Notes: a model not told the origin generated them from the letters alone. A stretch of DNA of 6,016 nt from Allosphingosinicella sp. (GCA_030146745.1 JASLBD010000158.1:1-6016); one strand, 5' to 3'; counted from the stretch's first letter, positions 1 through 5,672 are shown. Numbers and translations are program-made.

Positions 1-487
1 TGCCGCCGGCCGGCGGCTCGGCCGAGGCGAGCGGATCGAGCAAGGCGGGGGAGGGCGAATAACCGCCGCCGCCCTCGGTCATCAGTCCGGCGCGCGCCAG
101 GTCGCGGGCCAGCGAAGCGCCGGTCGCCGGGGCGAAGCGCCATCGCGCCGGCGCCGCAGCGTCGAGCAGGGCGCCGCCGCGCAGGCTGACCGAAGCCACG
201 GCCCCGGCCGCGGCGAAGGCGGCCGCGGCGGCCTCGCCCCAATCCTGCCAGGAGACCTCATCGAGCGCCCGCTCGCTTTCGCCGGTGCCGGGAAGGTCCG
301 GAAGCCAGCATTGGAAGCCCTGCGACGCCAGCGCCCGCATCGCGGCGGCGAGCAGCGCCCGGGTCCGGTTCATCTCCTCGAACAAGGGCGGAAGGAAGAG
401 GAGGGCGGGGCCGCTCCCGATCCGCATCATCCATTCGTCCCGGTCTCCTGCCCGGTAGCGGGAATAATGGAGACCATTTGCAGTCAC
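1..487 (-). CDS. Exosortase A system-associated hydrolase 2 (alpha/beta-hydrolase fold), 3'-truncated by window edge
   Basis: The minus-strand frame is open from GTG 487 to the window edge, giving 162 residues of an incomplete protein. Residues 29-46 contain LLFLPPLFEEMNRTRALL, followed by LPDLPGTGES at 62-71. These are the N-terminal hallmarks of the alpha/beta-hydrolase-like 'hydrolase 2' family found beside exosortase A loci. The GTG overlaps the TGA of the upstream carrier-protein gene (GTGA), which implies translational coupling. No strong Shine-Dalgarno is visible. ATG codons at 430 and 427 (M20/M21) are alternative starts, but the preceding DEW residues look coding. The nucleophile-elbow region reads V-S-L-R-G-G (about 100-105), with Arg103 where a hydrolase has Ser. 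The protein may therefore not be a classical serine hydrolase. The family's substrate is unknown. Family assignment is fairly sure; the start is moderately sure. Confidence 0.82.
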   Translation of the reverse strand, partial: MTANGLHYSRYRAGDRDEWMMRIGSGPALLFLPPLFEEMNRTRALLAAAMRALASQGFQCWLPDLPGTGESERALDEVSWQDWGEAAAAAFAAAGAVASVSLRGGALLDAAAPARWRFAPATGASLARDLARAGLMTEGGGGYSPSPALLDPLASAEPPAGG

Positions 488-762
488 TGGAGCGTTTTGG
501 CGCGGGCGAAGGTGAGCAGGGAGCCAAAGCTTTCAAGCATGTCGGCGTCGACCTCATGATCCTCGATGAGGATCCCGAGCCTTTCCTCGAGTTCGGTCAG
601 AAGCCCGGCGACGGCCATCGAATCGAATTCGGGCAGCGCTCCGAAGAGCGGGCTCGATTCGTCGAACTCGGCGACCTGGGCCTCGGGCAGGCCGAGCACG
701 TCGCGAAGCACGGCCCGAAGGGTGATGTCGACTTCCTGTTCGTCGTTCAAGGCGGCGGTCAT
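484..762 (-). CDS. Acyl carrier protein, exosortase A system-associated
   Basis: This is a 92-residue acidic protein of typical ACP size and helical pattern. Residues 44-49 read PEFDSM, and Ser48 in the D-S-M motif is the expected 4'-phosphopantetheine attachment site. The following helix (AVAGLLTELEERLGI) matches the ACP recognition helix. I chose ATG 762 because GGGGAG lies 7 nt upstream on the minus strand. An upstream in-frame ATG at 816 would add 18 residues and overlap the preceding gene. The gene begins 28 nt after the acyltransferase stop and its TGA overlaps the GTG of the hydrolase gene, so the three form one operon. It is likely the carrier for an acyl or aminoacyl group activated by the divergent AMP-forming ligase. 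The carried group cannot be read from sequence. Confidence 0.9.
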   Translation of the reverse strand: MTAALNDEQEVDITLRAVLRDVLGLPEAQVAEFDESSPLFGALPEFDSMAVAGLLTELEERLGILIEDHEVDADMLESFGSLLTFARAKTLQ

Positions 763-769
763 GAAAGGG

Positions 770-777
770 CTCCCCTC
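770..777 (-). promoter_or_regulatory. Shine-Dalgarno site of the acyl carrier protein gene
   Basis: The minus strand reads GAGGGGAG here, and its GGGGAG part lies 7 nt before ATG 762. It supports the short (92-residue) start over the longer in-frame ATG at 816, which lacks such a site and would lie inside the preceding gene. Confidence 0.7.
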
Positions 778-790
778 TGGCGCGCCGCGC

Positions 791-1801
791 CTAACCGCTT
801 CGCGCCCGGCGGACAAGCGCCGATAGGCCGGCCCGGGCGGCGCCGAGCAGACCGCGGGGGGACGCGAGGTTGAAGGCTTCGAGCCGCCAAAGCGTCGCCC
901 GCTCAGCCATCCAGTCGCGCTTGTAGCCGTCGTCGCCGGTGCCGTAGTCGATTCGGGAAACCCGGTCCTCGTCCAGGGCGGAGCGGAACATCGCCATGCT
1001 CAGCACCGTCCCGGGCGACAGCGCCTTGCTGTCCTCGCGATAGGCGAGCTTGTGGATCCAGGCGGTGCCGTCCTCGATCGTCCACAGCTGCGCGGCGAGC
1101 GGGCGGCCGTCCTTGCGGGCGATTCCGAGACGGAGTCGCCCCGCTTCGCCTTCCTGCTCGGCCAGAGCGCGAAGGAAGGCGGGAGAGCCTTCCTCGGGTT
1201 TCCAGCTGGCCGCGTACACCTCCTCATAGGCGGCCCAGCCGGCGGCGTCGAAAGCCCGGTGGATCTCGATGTCGAGCTTCGCCGCCTTGGCCTTGCGCTG
1301 GGCGGTATTGCGCAACTTTCCTGGCCGCTGGGCCCAATAGGCCTCGAAATCCTGCCCCGCCGTGTCGATCCGCCAGGAGGTCGTGGCGGGGCTGAGGAAG
1401 GTCGCCCAGCCCGCGCGGCGGAACGCGACGGCCAGCAATTGGGGATCCTCGAGCGGGGCGATTTCAAGCTGGCTCAACCGTTTGCGCAGCGCCTTCGCGA
1501 TGGCTTCACCGGCTTCGGCGTCGCCGACCAGCCCGAAGCGCAAACTGTACCAGCAGCGCCAGGCCTCCGCCCGGCCGCCCTGCTCGGCGAGGAACAGCCA
1601 GGCGGCCGCCCCGTCCCGATCGCTCGCGCGCGCGGCGAGCAGGCGCCCCGGCGGCGGGCAATGGGCCGACACCAGCCGAAACCAGCCCAGCCGGTCGAAC
1701 AGCGACGACGGACGGTCGAGGACGCCGCCGGAATCCGCCGCCACCGAGTCGAGGCTATCGAACAGTTCCACCTCGAAGCCCAACGCGCTATCCCCCGGCA
1801 C
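791..1801 (-). CDS. GNAT/FemAB-like acyltransferase, exosortase A (PEP-CTERM) system-associated
   Basis: The protein has about 336 residues and resembles the FemAB-type, Acetyltransf_6-like (double GNAT) proteins linked to exosortase loci. The N-terminal half includes LFDRLGWFRLV. The C-terminal GNAT-like half spans roughly residues 147-290 and carries KLRNTAQRKAKAAKLD, then SPGTVLSMAMF (about 262-272), then RIDYGTGDDGYKRDWM (about 283-298), the most recognisable block. Family members transfer acyl or aminoacyl groups to amines. The acceptor here is unknown, but the ACP encoded immediately downstream is a plausible donor. The start is uncertain. GTG 1840 is the longest frame, but its first codons have unusually low third-position GC. 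An AGGAA on the minus strand precedes TTG 1804 and GTG 1801 at about 8 and 11 nt, and I prefer this region. The gene is divergent from the ligase, with almost no spacer. Confidence 0.82.
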   Translation of the reverse strand: MPGDSALGFEVELFDSLDSVAADSGGVLDRPSSLFDRLGWFRLVSAHCPPPGRLLAARASDRDGAAAWLFLAEQGGRAEAWRCWYSLRFGLVGDAEAGEAIAKALRKRLSQLEIAPLEDPQLLAVAFRRAGWATFLSPATTSWRIDTAGQDFEAYWAQRPGKLRNTAQRKAKAAKLDIEIHRAFDAAGWAAYEEVYAASWKPEEGSPAFLRALAEQEGEAGRLRLGIARKDGRPLAAQLWTIEDGTAWIHKLAYREDSKALSPGTVLSMAMFRSALDEDRVSRIDYGTGDDGYKRDWMAERATLWRLEAFNLASPRGLLGAARAGLSALVRRARSG

Positions 1802-1841
1802 CAAGCCCAGCGTTCCTGCTGTGGCGCACACAGGAGCCACG
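1802..1841. promoter_or_regulatory. Very short divergent intergenic/start region between acyltransferase and ligase
   Basis: At most 40 nt separate the two divergent starts, or 1 nt if the acyltransferase begins at GTG 1840. I see no convincing -35/-10 pair inside it. Promoters for the two directions must overlap this spacer or lie within the opposing genes' 5' coding regions. The interval also holds the ribosome-binding sequence of each gene. Confidence 0.4.
1832..1836 (+). promoter_or_regulatory. Shine-Dalgarno site of the acyl-CoA ligase gene
   Basis: AGGAG lies 5 nt upstream of GTG 1842. It identifies that GTG as the ligase start, although the same frame stays open far upstream (to before 1362) across the antisense of the acyltransferase gene. 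Confidence 0.75.
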
Positions 1842-3356
1842 GTGCAAGCCCCCGATCCGACCCCCCGTCCGCTCGACCACCTCGCTTCGATGGGCGAGGC
1901 CGGTGCTCCGGCCCTGCTGACGAAGGAAGGGCTGCTCGATTATGCCGGCCTCGAGGCGGCGGTCGCCACGCTCGCCGCGGCGCTGAAGGCGCGGGGGTTC
2001 GCTCCGGGCGACCGGGTGGCGAGCTGGCTTCCGAAGACCCGGATGACCAGCCTCCTGCCGCTCGCCTGCGCCCGGGCCGGGCTCGTCCACGTGCCGGTCA
2101 ACCCGCTGCTCAAGCGAGCCCAGGTCGGCCATATCCTCGCCGACAGCGGCGCCAGGCTTCTGATCACGGGCAAGGCGCGCCTTGGAACTCTGGGAGAGGG
2201 GGACCTGCCCGCCGGCTGCGCCGCCGTGGTGGAAGAGGAAGGCGCCGCCATGCTCGCCGGCAGCGAGCGCGTGGCGCCGTCCAGCGCCGATCCCGACGAT
2301 CTCGCCGCCTTGCTCTATACGTCCGGCTCGACCGGACGGCCCAAGGGCGTGATGCTCAGCCACGCCAATATGTGGCTGGGGGCGGTCAGCGTCGCGCATT
2401 ACCTCCGGCTGGCGCCCCACGACCGGGTGCTGGGGGTCCTCCCGCTCAGCTTCGACTATGGCCAGAACCAGCTCTTCTCGACCTGGGCGGCGGGCGGCTG
2501 CGTGGTCCCGATCGAATATCTCGCCGCCCGCGACGTCATCCGCGCCGTCGAGACCCACGGAATTACCACGCTCGCCGGCGTACCGCCCCTCTGGGTCCAG
2601 CTGGTCGAGGCGCCCTGGCCGCCCGGGGCCGCACTGTCGCTGCGCCGGCTCACCAACAGCGGCGGCCGGCTGCCCGTGTCGATCGTCCGGCGGCTTCGCG
2701 AGCTGTTCCCGGCCGCCGAGCTCTACCTGATGTACGGCCTCACCGAAGCTTTCCGCTCGACCTATCTGGAGCCGGCCCTGCTCGACGAGCATCCGGAGTC
2801 GATCGGCGCCGCCATACCCTTTGCCGAAGTCATGACGTCGAAGCCGGACGGCACGCTTTGCGCTCCGGGCGAGGACGGCGAGCTCGTCCATGCCGGGCCG
2901 CTGGTCGCGAAAGGCTATTGGAACGATCCCGAGCGCACCGCCGTCCGCTTCAGGCCGGCGCCGCCGGGCTCGCGCTACGGCGGCACCGCCGTCTGGTCCG
3001 GGGACCGCGTGCGGCAGGACGGGCAGGGCCTGCTCTATTTCGTCGGCCGCGAGGATTCGATGATCAAGACCAGCGGCAACCGGGTCAGCCCGACCGAGGT
3101 CGAGGAAGCCGCGGTGGCGAGCGGGGTCGTCGTCGAGGCCGTGGCGCTGGGCGTGCCCGACGACCGGCTCGGCGAGGCGATCGCGCTCGTCGTTCGAGGC
3201 AGGGGACAGGAGGCCGATTCGGACCTGCGCAACTATCTTCGCCGCGAGTTACCGAATTTTATGCAGCCCGCGCATATCATCTGGCGCGACGAGCTGCCGC
3301 GCTCACCCAACGGCAAGCTCGACCGCGAAGTCATCAAGAGCGAGCTGATTCAATGA
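1842..3356 (+). CDS. Acyl-CoA/acyl-ACP ligase (AMP-forming), exosortase A system-associated
   Basis: This is a 504-residue member of the ANL (adenylate-forming) superfamily, near the usual length. It activates a carboxylate with ATP to an acyl-adenylate and then a thioester. Visible core motifs are the P-loop YTSGSTGRPKG (159-169), YGLTE (298-302), WSGD with Asp388, GREDSMIKTSGNRV (402-415), and C-terminal PNGKLDR with the expected catalytic Lys492. All key residues are present, so it should be active. GTG 1842 follows an AGGAG at 5-nt spacing. The TGA overlaps the ATG of the decarboxylase gene (ATGA), so the two are probably translationally coupled. Given the ACP in the divergent operon, the thiol acceptor could be ACP rather than CoA. 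This is inferred, and the acid substrate is unknown. The family is known as a recurrent exosortase A locus member. Confidence 0.92.
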   Translation: MQAPDPTPRPLDHLASMGEAGAPALLTKEGLLDYAGLEAAVATLAAALKARGFAPGDRVASWLPKTRMTSLLPLACARAGLVHVPVNPLLKRAQVGHILADSGARLLITGKARLGTLGEGDLPAGCAAVVEEEGAAMLAGSERVAPSSADPDDLAALLYTSGSTGRPKGVMLSHANMWLGAVSVAHYLRLAPHDRVLGVLPLSFDYGQNQLFSTWAAGGCVVPIEYLAARDVIRAVETHGITTLAGVPPLWVQLVEAPWPPGAALSLRRLTNSGGRLPVSIVRRLRELFPAAELYLMYGLTEAFRSTYLEPALLDEHPESIGAAIPFAEVMTSKPDGTLCAPGEDGELVHAGPLVAKGYWNDPERTAVRFRPAPPGSRYGGTAVWSGDRVRQDGQGLLYFVGREDSMIKTSGNRVSPTEVEEAAVASGVVVEAVALGVPDDRLGEAIALVVRGRGQEADSDLRNYLRRELPNFMQPAHIIWRDELPRSPNGKLDREVIKSELIQ

Positions 3357-4582
3357 GCAAGCCCATGGGGGCGATTCCGGACGGCTTCGGGAGCGACGAC
3401 GGCATGCTGCTGATCGGCGGCCGCCGGGCCGACGCGCTCGTCGACGAGGCCGGCGACACGCCTTTGTTCGTCTACGACCTCGGACGGATCACCGCGCAGG
3501 TCCGCCGCTTTCGCTCGGCTTTTGCCGGGGTCAATTTGCACTATGCAATAAAAGCAAATACCTATGCGCCATTGCTGAAACATATTGCGAAGCTGGTCGA
3601 CGGCTTGGACGTGGCTTCGGCAGGGGAAATGTCGGCGGCTCTCTCCTCCGGAACCGACTCCCGGGAAATCTCCTTCGCGGGTCCCGGCAAGCGCGACGAA
3701 GAGCTCGTCGCCGCGATTCAGGTGGGTGTAACACTGAACGTCGAATCCGAAGGCGAGGCGGAGCGGGCGCTGGCGATCGGCCGCGCCCAGGGCCGGACCG
3801 TCCGGCTGGCGGTGAGGGTCAATCCCGATTTCGAGATCAAGGGCTCGGGCATGCGCATGGGCGGCGGCGCCAAGCCGTTCGGAGTCGATGCCGCCCGGGT
3901 GCCGGCCCTGGTCCGGCGGCTGATCGAGGGCGGCGGCGAGTGGCGCGGCTTCCACATCTTCGCCGGCTCGCAGGCGCTCGCCGCCGACGCCCTGATCGAG
4001 GCGCAGCGGGCGACGGTCGCCCTTGCCGCCGAGCTGGCCGAGGAAATCGGCGCCACGCCGCCTTTGGTCAATCTCGGCGGCGGCTTCGGAATCCCCTATT
4101 TCGCGACCGAGGCGCCGCTCGACGTCGAGGCGGTCGGCGCCGCGCTTGCGCACAGCCTGGCCGGGCGGCCCAAGATCCTTGCCGAAAGCGGCTTCGCGAT
4201 CGAGCTCGGCCGCTGGCTGGTGGGGGAGGCCGGGGTCTATCTGACCCGGATCGTCGACCGCAAGGAGAGCCACGGCAAGACCTTCCTCGTCACGGACGGA
4301 GGGATGCACCACCAGCTCGCCGCCTCGGGCAATTTCGGCCAGGTGGTCCGGCGCAATTATCCGGTCGCGATCGCAAGCCGCTTCGGTGCACCGCCGGAGG
4401 AGGAAGCGAGCATCGTCGGCTGCCTGTGCACCCCGCTCGACCGCCTCGCCGACGACGTCATTGTCCCGCGCTCCGGCGTCGGCGACCTGGTCGCGGTCTT
4501 CCTCGCCGGCGCCTACGGCCTCTCCGCCAGCCCGGCGGCGTTCCTGGGCCACCCGCCGGCGCGGGAGATGGCGGTCGGCTGA
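3353..4582 (+). CDS. Pyridoxal-5'-phosphate-dependent decarboxylase, exosortase A system-associated
   Basis: This 409-residue protein belongs to the Orn/DAP/Arg decarboxylase group 2 family (alanine-racemase-like barrel plus C-terminal beta domain). HYAIKAN (63-69) carries the PLP Schiff-base Lys67. GFHIFAGSQ (199-207) is the H-x-x-x-G-S element, with Phe203 where diaminopimelate decarboxylases usually have a second His. GGGFG (242-246) is the PLP-phosphate glycine loop. ELGR (284-287) replaces the usual EPGR. The dimer-contributed CLCTPLD (357-363; Cys359, Asp363) and GAYG (Tyr388) are present. The complete catalytic set argues for activity on an amino acid or a carrier-bound derivative, and the variations suggest a substrate other than DAP, ornithine or arginine. 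ATG 3353 overlaps the ligase stop by 4 nt. Codons around the active-site Lys are unusually AT-rich for this gene. Confidence 0.92.
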   Translation: MSKPMGAIPDGFGSDDGMLLIGGRRADALVDEAGDTPLFVYDLGRITAQVRRFRSAFAGVNLHYAIKANTYAPLLKHIAKLVDGLDVASAGEMSAALSSGTDSREISFAGPGKRDEELVAAIQVGVTLNVESEGEAERALAIGRAQGRTVRLAVRVNPDFEIKGSGMRMGGGAKPFGVDAARVPALVRRLIEGGGEWRGFHIFAGSQALAADALIEAQRATVALAAELAEEIGATPPLVNLGGGFGIPYFATEAPLDVEAVGAALAHSLAGRPKILAESGFAIELGRWLVGEAGVYLTRIVDRKESHGKTFLVTDGGMHHQLAASGNFGQVVRRNYPVAIASRFGAPPEEEASIVGCLCTPLDRLADDVIVPRSGVGDLVAVFLAGAYGLSASPAAFLGHPPAREMAVG

Positions 4583-4590
4583 AAGATCCG

Positions 4591-4634
4591 CCGCTGAGCG
4601 ATATCAACGACTTAACATCCGGTGCCTGGCACCG
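4591..4634 (+). repeat. Imperfect palindrome-containing direct repeat, copy 1 of 3
   Basis: The copy runs from CCGCTGAG through ATATCAACG (from 4601) to the perfect 15-nt inverted repeat CGGTGCCTGGCACCG (4620-4634), which can fold as a 6-bp stem with a CTG loop. It starts 8 nt after the decarboxylase stop codon, so it probably lies in that transcript's 3' region. No T-tract follows, so it is not a canonical intrinsic terminator. It matches copy 2 at 14 of 20 positions in the ATATC-led left arm and identically over GGTGCCTGGCACCG. Confidence 0.8.
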
Positions 4635-4656
4635 TGCGGCACCGCGCGGCAGACCT

Positions 4657-4700
4657 CCGCCGAGAAATATCAACGGCTTAGCGCTTGGTGCCTGGCACCG
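4657..4700 (+). repeat. Imperfect palindrome-containing direct repeat, copy 2 of 3
   Basis: It has the same order as copy 1: CCGCCGAG, two bases, ATATCAACG (from 4667), then GGTGCCTGGCACC (4687-4699). The distance from ATATC to the palindrome is exactly 20 nt, as in copies 1 and 3. It lies 66 nt downstream of copy 1. The outermost palindrome pair is lost because a T replaces C at 4686. Confidence 0.8.
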
Positions 4701-4733
4701 ATTTCTCACCGATTTCTTCAGTTCTCCACGCCG

Positions 4734-4777
4734 TAGCCGAGGGATATCGACAGCCTGGGCATCGGTGCCTGGCACCG
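4734..4777 (+). repeat. Imperfect palindrome-containing direct repeat, copy 3 of 3
   Basis: This is the most diverged left arm (ATATCGACAGCC from 4744), but GAG-NN-ATATC and the 20-nt spacing to the palindrome are kept. The palindrome CGGTGCCTGGCACCG (4763-4777) is again perfect. It lies 77 nt downstream of copy 2. Conservation of the palindrome despite arm divergence points to the inverted repeat as the functional or mobile core. Confidence 0.75.
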
Positions 4778-4975
4778 ATCACCCGTCGGACCGGGTGGGA
4801 GGGCGGCGGCCGAAGGGCGATTAACCCTTGAATCCACCCGGTCCCATTCCGGGACGCGCCTCTAAAGGCCATTGTTCCTAACGGTAATTTTACCTCTTCA
4901 CGCCATAGCGGACCCAAATTTCGCGTGCCTGACGTCAGATATGCGAACCGCGGCGACTAGAAGAGGATCAGTAAG
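4778..4975 (+). promoter_or_regulatory. Leader/probable promoter region of the polysaccharide export operon
   Basis: No gene is credible here. It includes an inverted repeat CACCCG/CGGGTG (4780-4797), an AAGGG/CCCTT pair near 4813-4829, and a stem GTCCC-ATTCC-GGGAC (4841-4855). It also has a locally AT-richer stretch with the near-palindrome GGTAATTTTACC (4883-4894) and a perfect palindrome CTGACGTCAG (4929-4938). A promoter for the downstream export gene is expected because the upstream gene ends about 390 nt away. I cannot assign a confident -35/-10 pair. The palindromes are candidate regulator sites only. Confidence 0.4.
4963..4967 (+). promoter_or_regulatory. Shine-Dalgarno site of the export lipoprotein gene
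   Basis: GAGGA lies 8 nt upstream of ATG 4976. It fixes that start, which also gives a complete lipoprotein signal peptide. Confidence 0.7.
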
Positions 4976-5623
4976 ATGCGTCCAAGCCCCAAGCTCGCTC
5001 TCGCCCTCGGCCTCGGCGCCCTCGCCCTCGCGGGCTGCGGCACGGCCGGCGCCAGGACCGGAAACCGGCTCCCGCCGGCCAGCTTCGTCGGCTCCGACGA
5101 CACCGCCGCCAGCGAGAGATATGTGATCGGCGCGCTCGACCAGCTCAACGTCTTCGTCTGGCGCAACGCCGATCTGGGCGGCAAGGTCCAGGTCCGTCCC
5201 GACGGGATGATCACCACCCCGCTCATCCCGGACCTGCAGGCGGCGGGCAAGACTCCCGCGCAGCTCGCCGACGACATCCGCCTCGCTCTGACCAAATATG
5301 TCGACGACCCCCGGGTGACGGTGATGGTCGAGACCTTCCAGGGCAGCTTCAGCCAGCAGATCAGGGTGGTCGGAGCGACCGAGAAGCCGGCCTCGCTCCC
5401 CTACCGGGCCAACATGACGCTGCTCGACGCGATGATCGCCGTCGGCGGCCTGTCCGAATATGCCGCCGGCGACCGCGCCCGGCTGATCCGCCACGACAAG
5501 GCGACCGGATCGCAGACCGAATACGACCTGAAGATCGCCCGCCTGCTCAAGAAGGGCGACACCAAGGCCAACGTCCGGCTCGAGCCGGGCGACGTCATCA
5601 TCATTCCCGAGAGCATGTTCTGA
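4976..5623 (+). CDS. XrtA/PEP-CTERM system exopolysaccharide export protein (Wza-like outer-membrane lipoprotein)
   Basis: This 215-residue precursor has a lipoprotein signal peptide: basic start MRPSPK, a hydrophobic Ala/Leu core, and lipobox L-A-G-C with Cys21 as the lipidated residue. Gly22 fits outer-membrane sorting. A poly-export domain spans about 47-120 (SERYVIGALDQLNVFVWRN, then VRPDGMITTPLIPDL). One SLBB-like domain follows at about 127-175 (IRVVGATEKP, LLDAMIAVGGLSEYA), and the protein ends LEPGDVIIIPESMF. It should form or gate the outer-membrane pore for the exopolysaccharide. It is much shorter than E. coli Wza (about 380 residues, several SLBB-like domains), as is usual for the PEP-CTERM-associated subfamily. 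The chain-length determinant follows after 49 nt, forming the expected export operon. Confidence 0.93.
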   Translation: MRPSPKLALALGLGALALAGCGTAGARTGNRLPPASFVGSDDTAASERYVIGALDQLNVFVWRNADLGGKVQVRPDGMITTPLIPDLQAAGKTPAQLADDIRLALTKYVDDPRVTVMVETFQGSFSQQIRVVGATEKPASLPYRANMTLLDAMIAVGGLSEYAAGDRARLIRHDKATGSQTEYDLKIARLLKKGDTKANVRLEPGDVIIIPESMF

Positions 5624-5672
5624 GTCGGAATTTCCGCAACTTCACCCACGAACGCAAGGAACGACGGGCTCG

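Noticed and set aside
311..873. Plus-strand frames at 311-559 and 478-873
   Set aside because: They are antisense to the hydrolase and ACP genes, which have recognisable motifs on the minus strand; the plus-strand products show none.
1788..2891. Minus-strand open frame of 367 codons antisense to the ligase
   Set aside because: The translation is low-complexity and matches no family I recognise, while the plus strand has every ANL motif in order.
3350..4552. Minus-strand open frame of 400 codons antisense to the decarboxylase
   Set aside because: It mirrors codon bias of the real gene; the product is Asp/Arg/Gly-rich without domains, and the sense strand has a complete PLP enzyme.
1052..4582. 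Very long plus-strand open frame (about 1176 codons) apparently fusing upstream sequence to the decarboxylase
   Set aside because: Only the part from ATG 3353 is coding. Upstream, the frame runs antisense to the acyltransferase and out of frame through the ligase, giving Arg/Pro/Gly-rich sequence. Long stop-free shadow frames are expected in high-GC DNA.
4620..4700. Intrinsic terminators formed by the GGTGCC/GGCACC hairpins
   Set aside because: The stems are short (5-6 bp) and none is followed by a run of T on either strand.
4591..4777. CRISPR array
   Set aside because: There are only three diverged repeats with unequal, short intervals (22 and 33 nt) and no cas genes. The palindrome is conserved while the remainder drifts, unlike CRISPR repeats.
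4620..4790. Sigma-54 promoter at the TGGCAC parts of the repeats
   Set aside because: TGGCAC matches the -24 element, and sigma-54 regulators are known in some PEP-CTERM systems. However, no GC dinucleotide sits at the required -12 spacing: copy 1 is off by one and copies 2 and 3 lack it.
4458..4917. Small minus-strand frames across the repeat region (105 and 79 codons)
   Set aside because: The repeated peptide pattern (CQAP...LI) comes only from copies 1 and 2 of the DNA repeat being 66 nt apart, a multiple of three. There is no credible ribosome site or family similarity.
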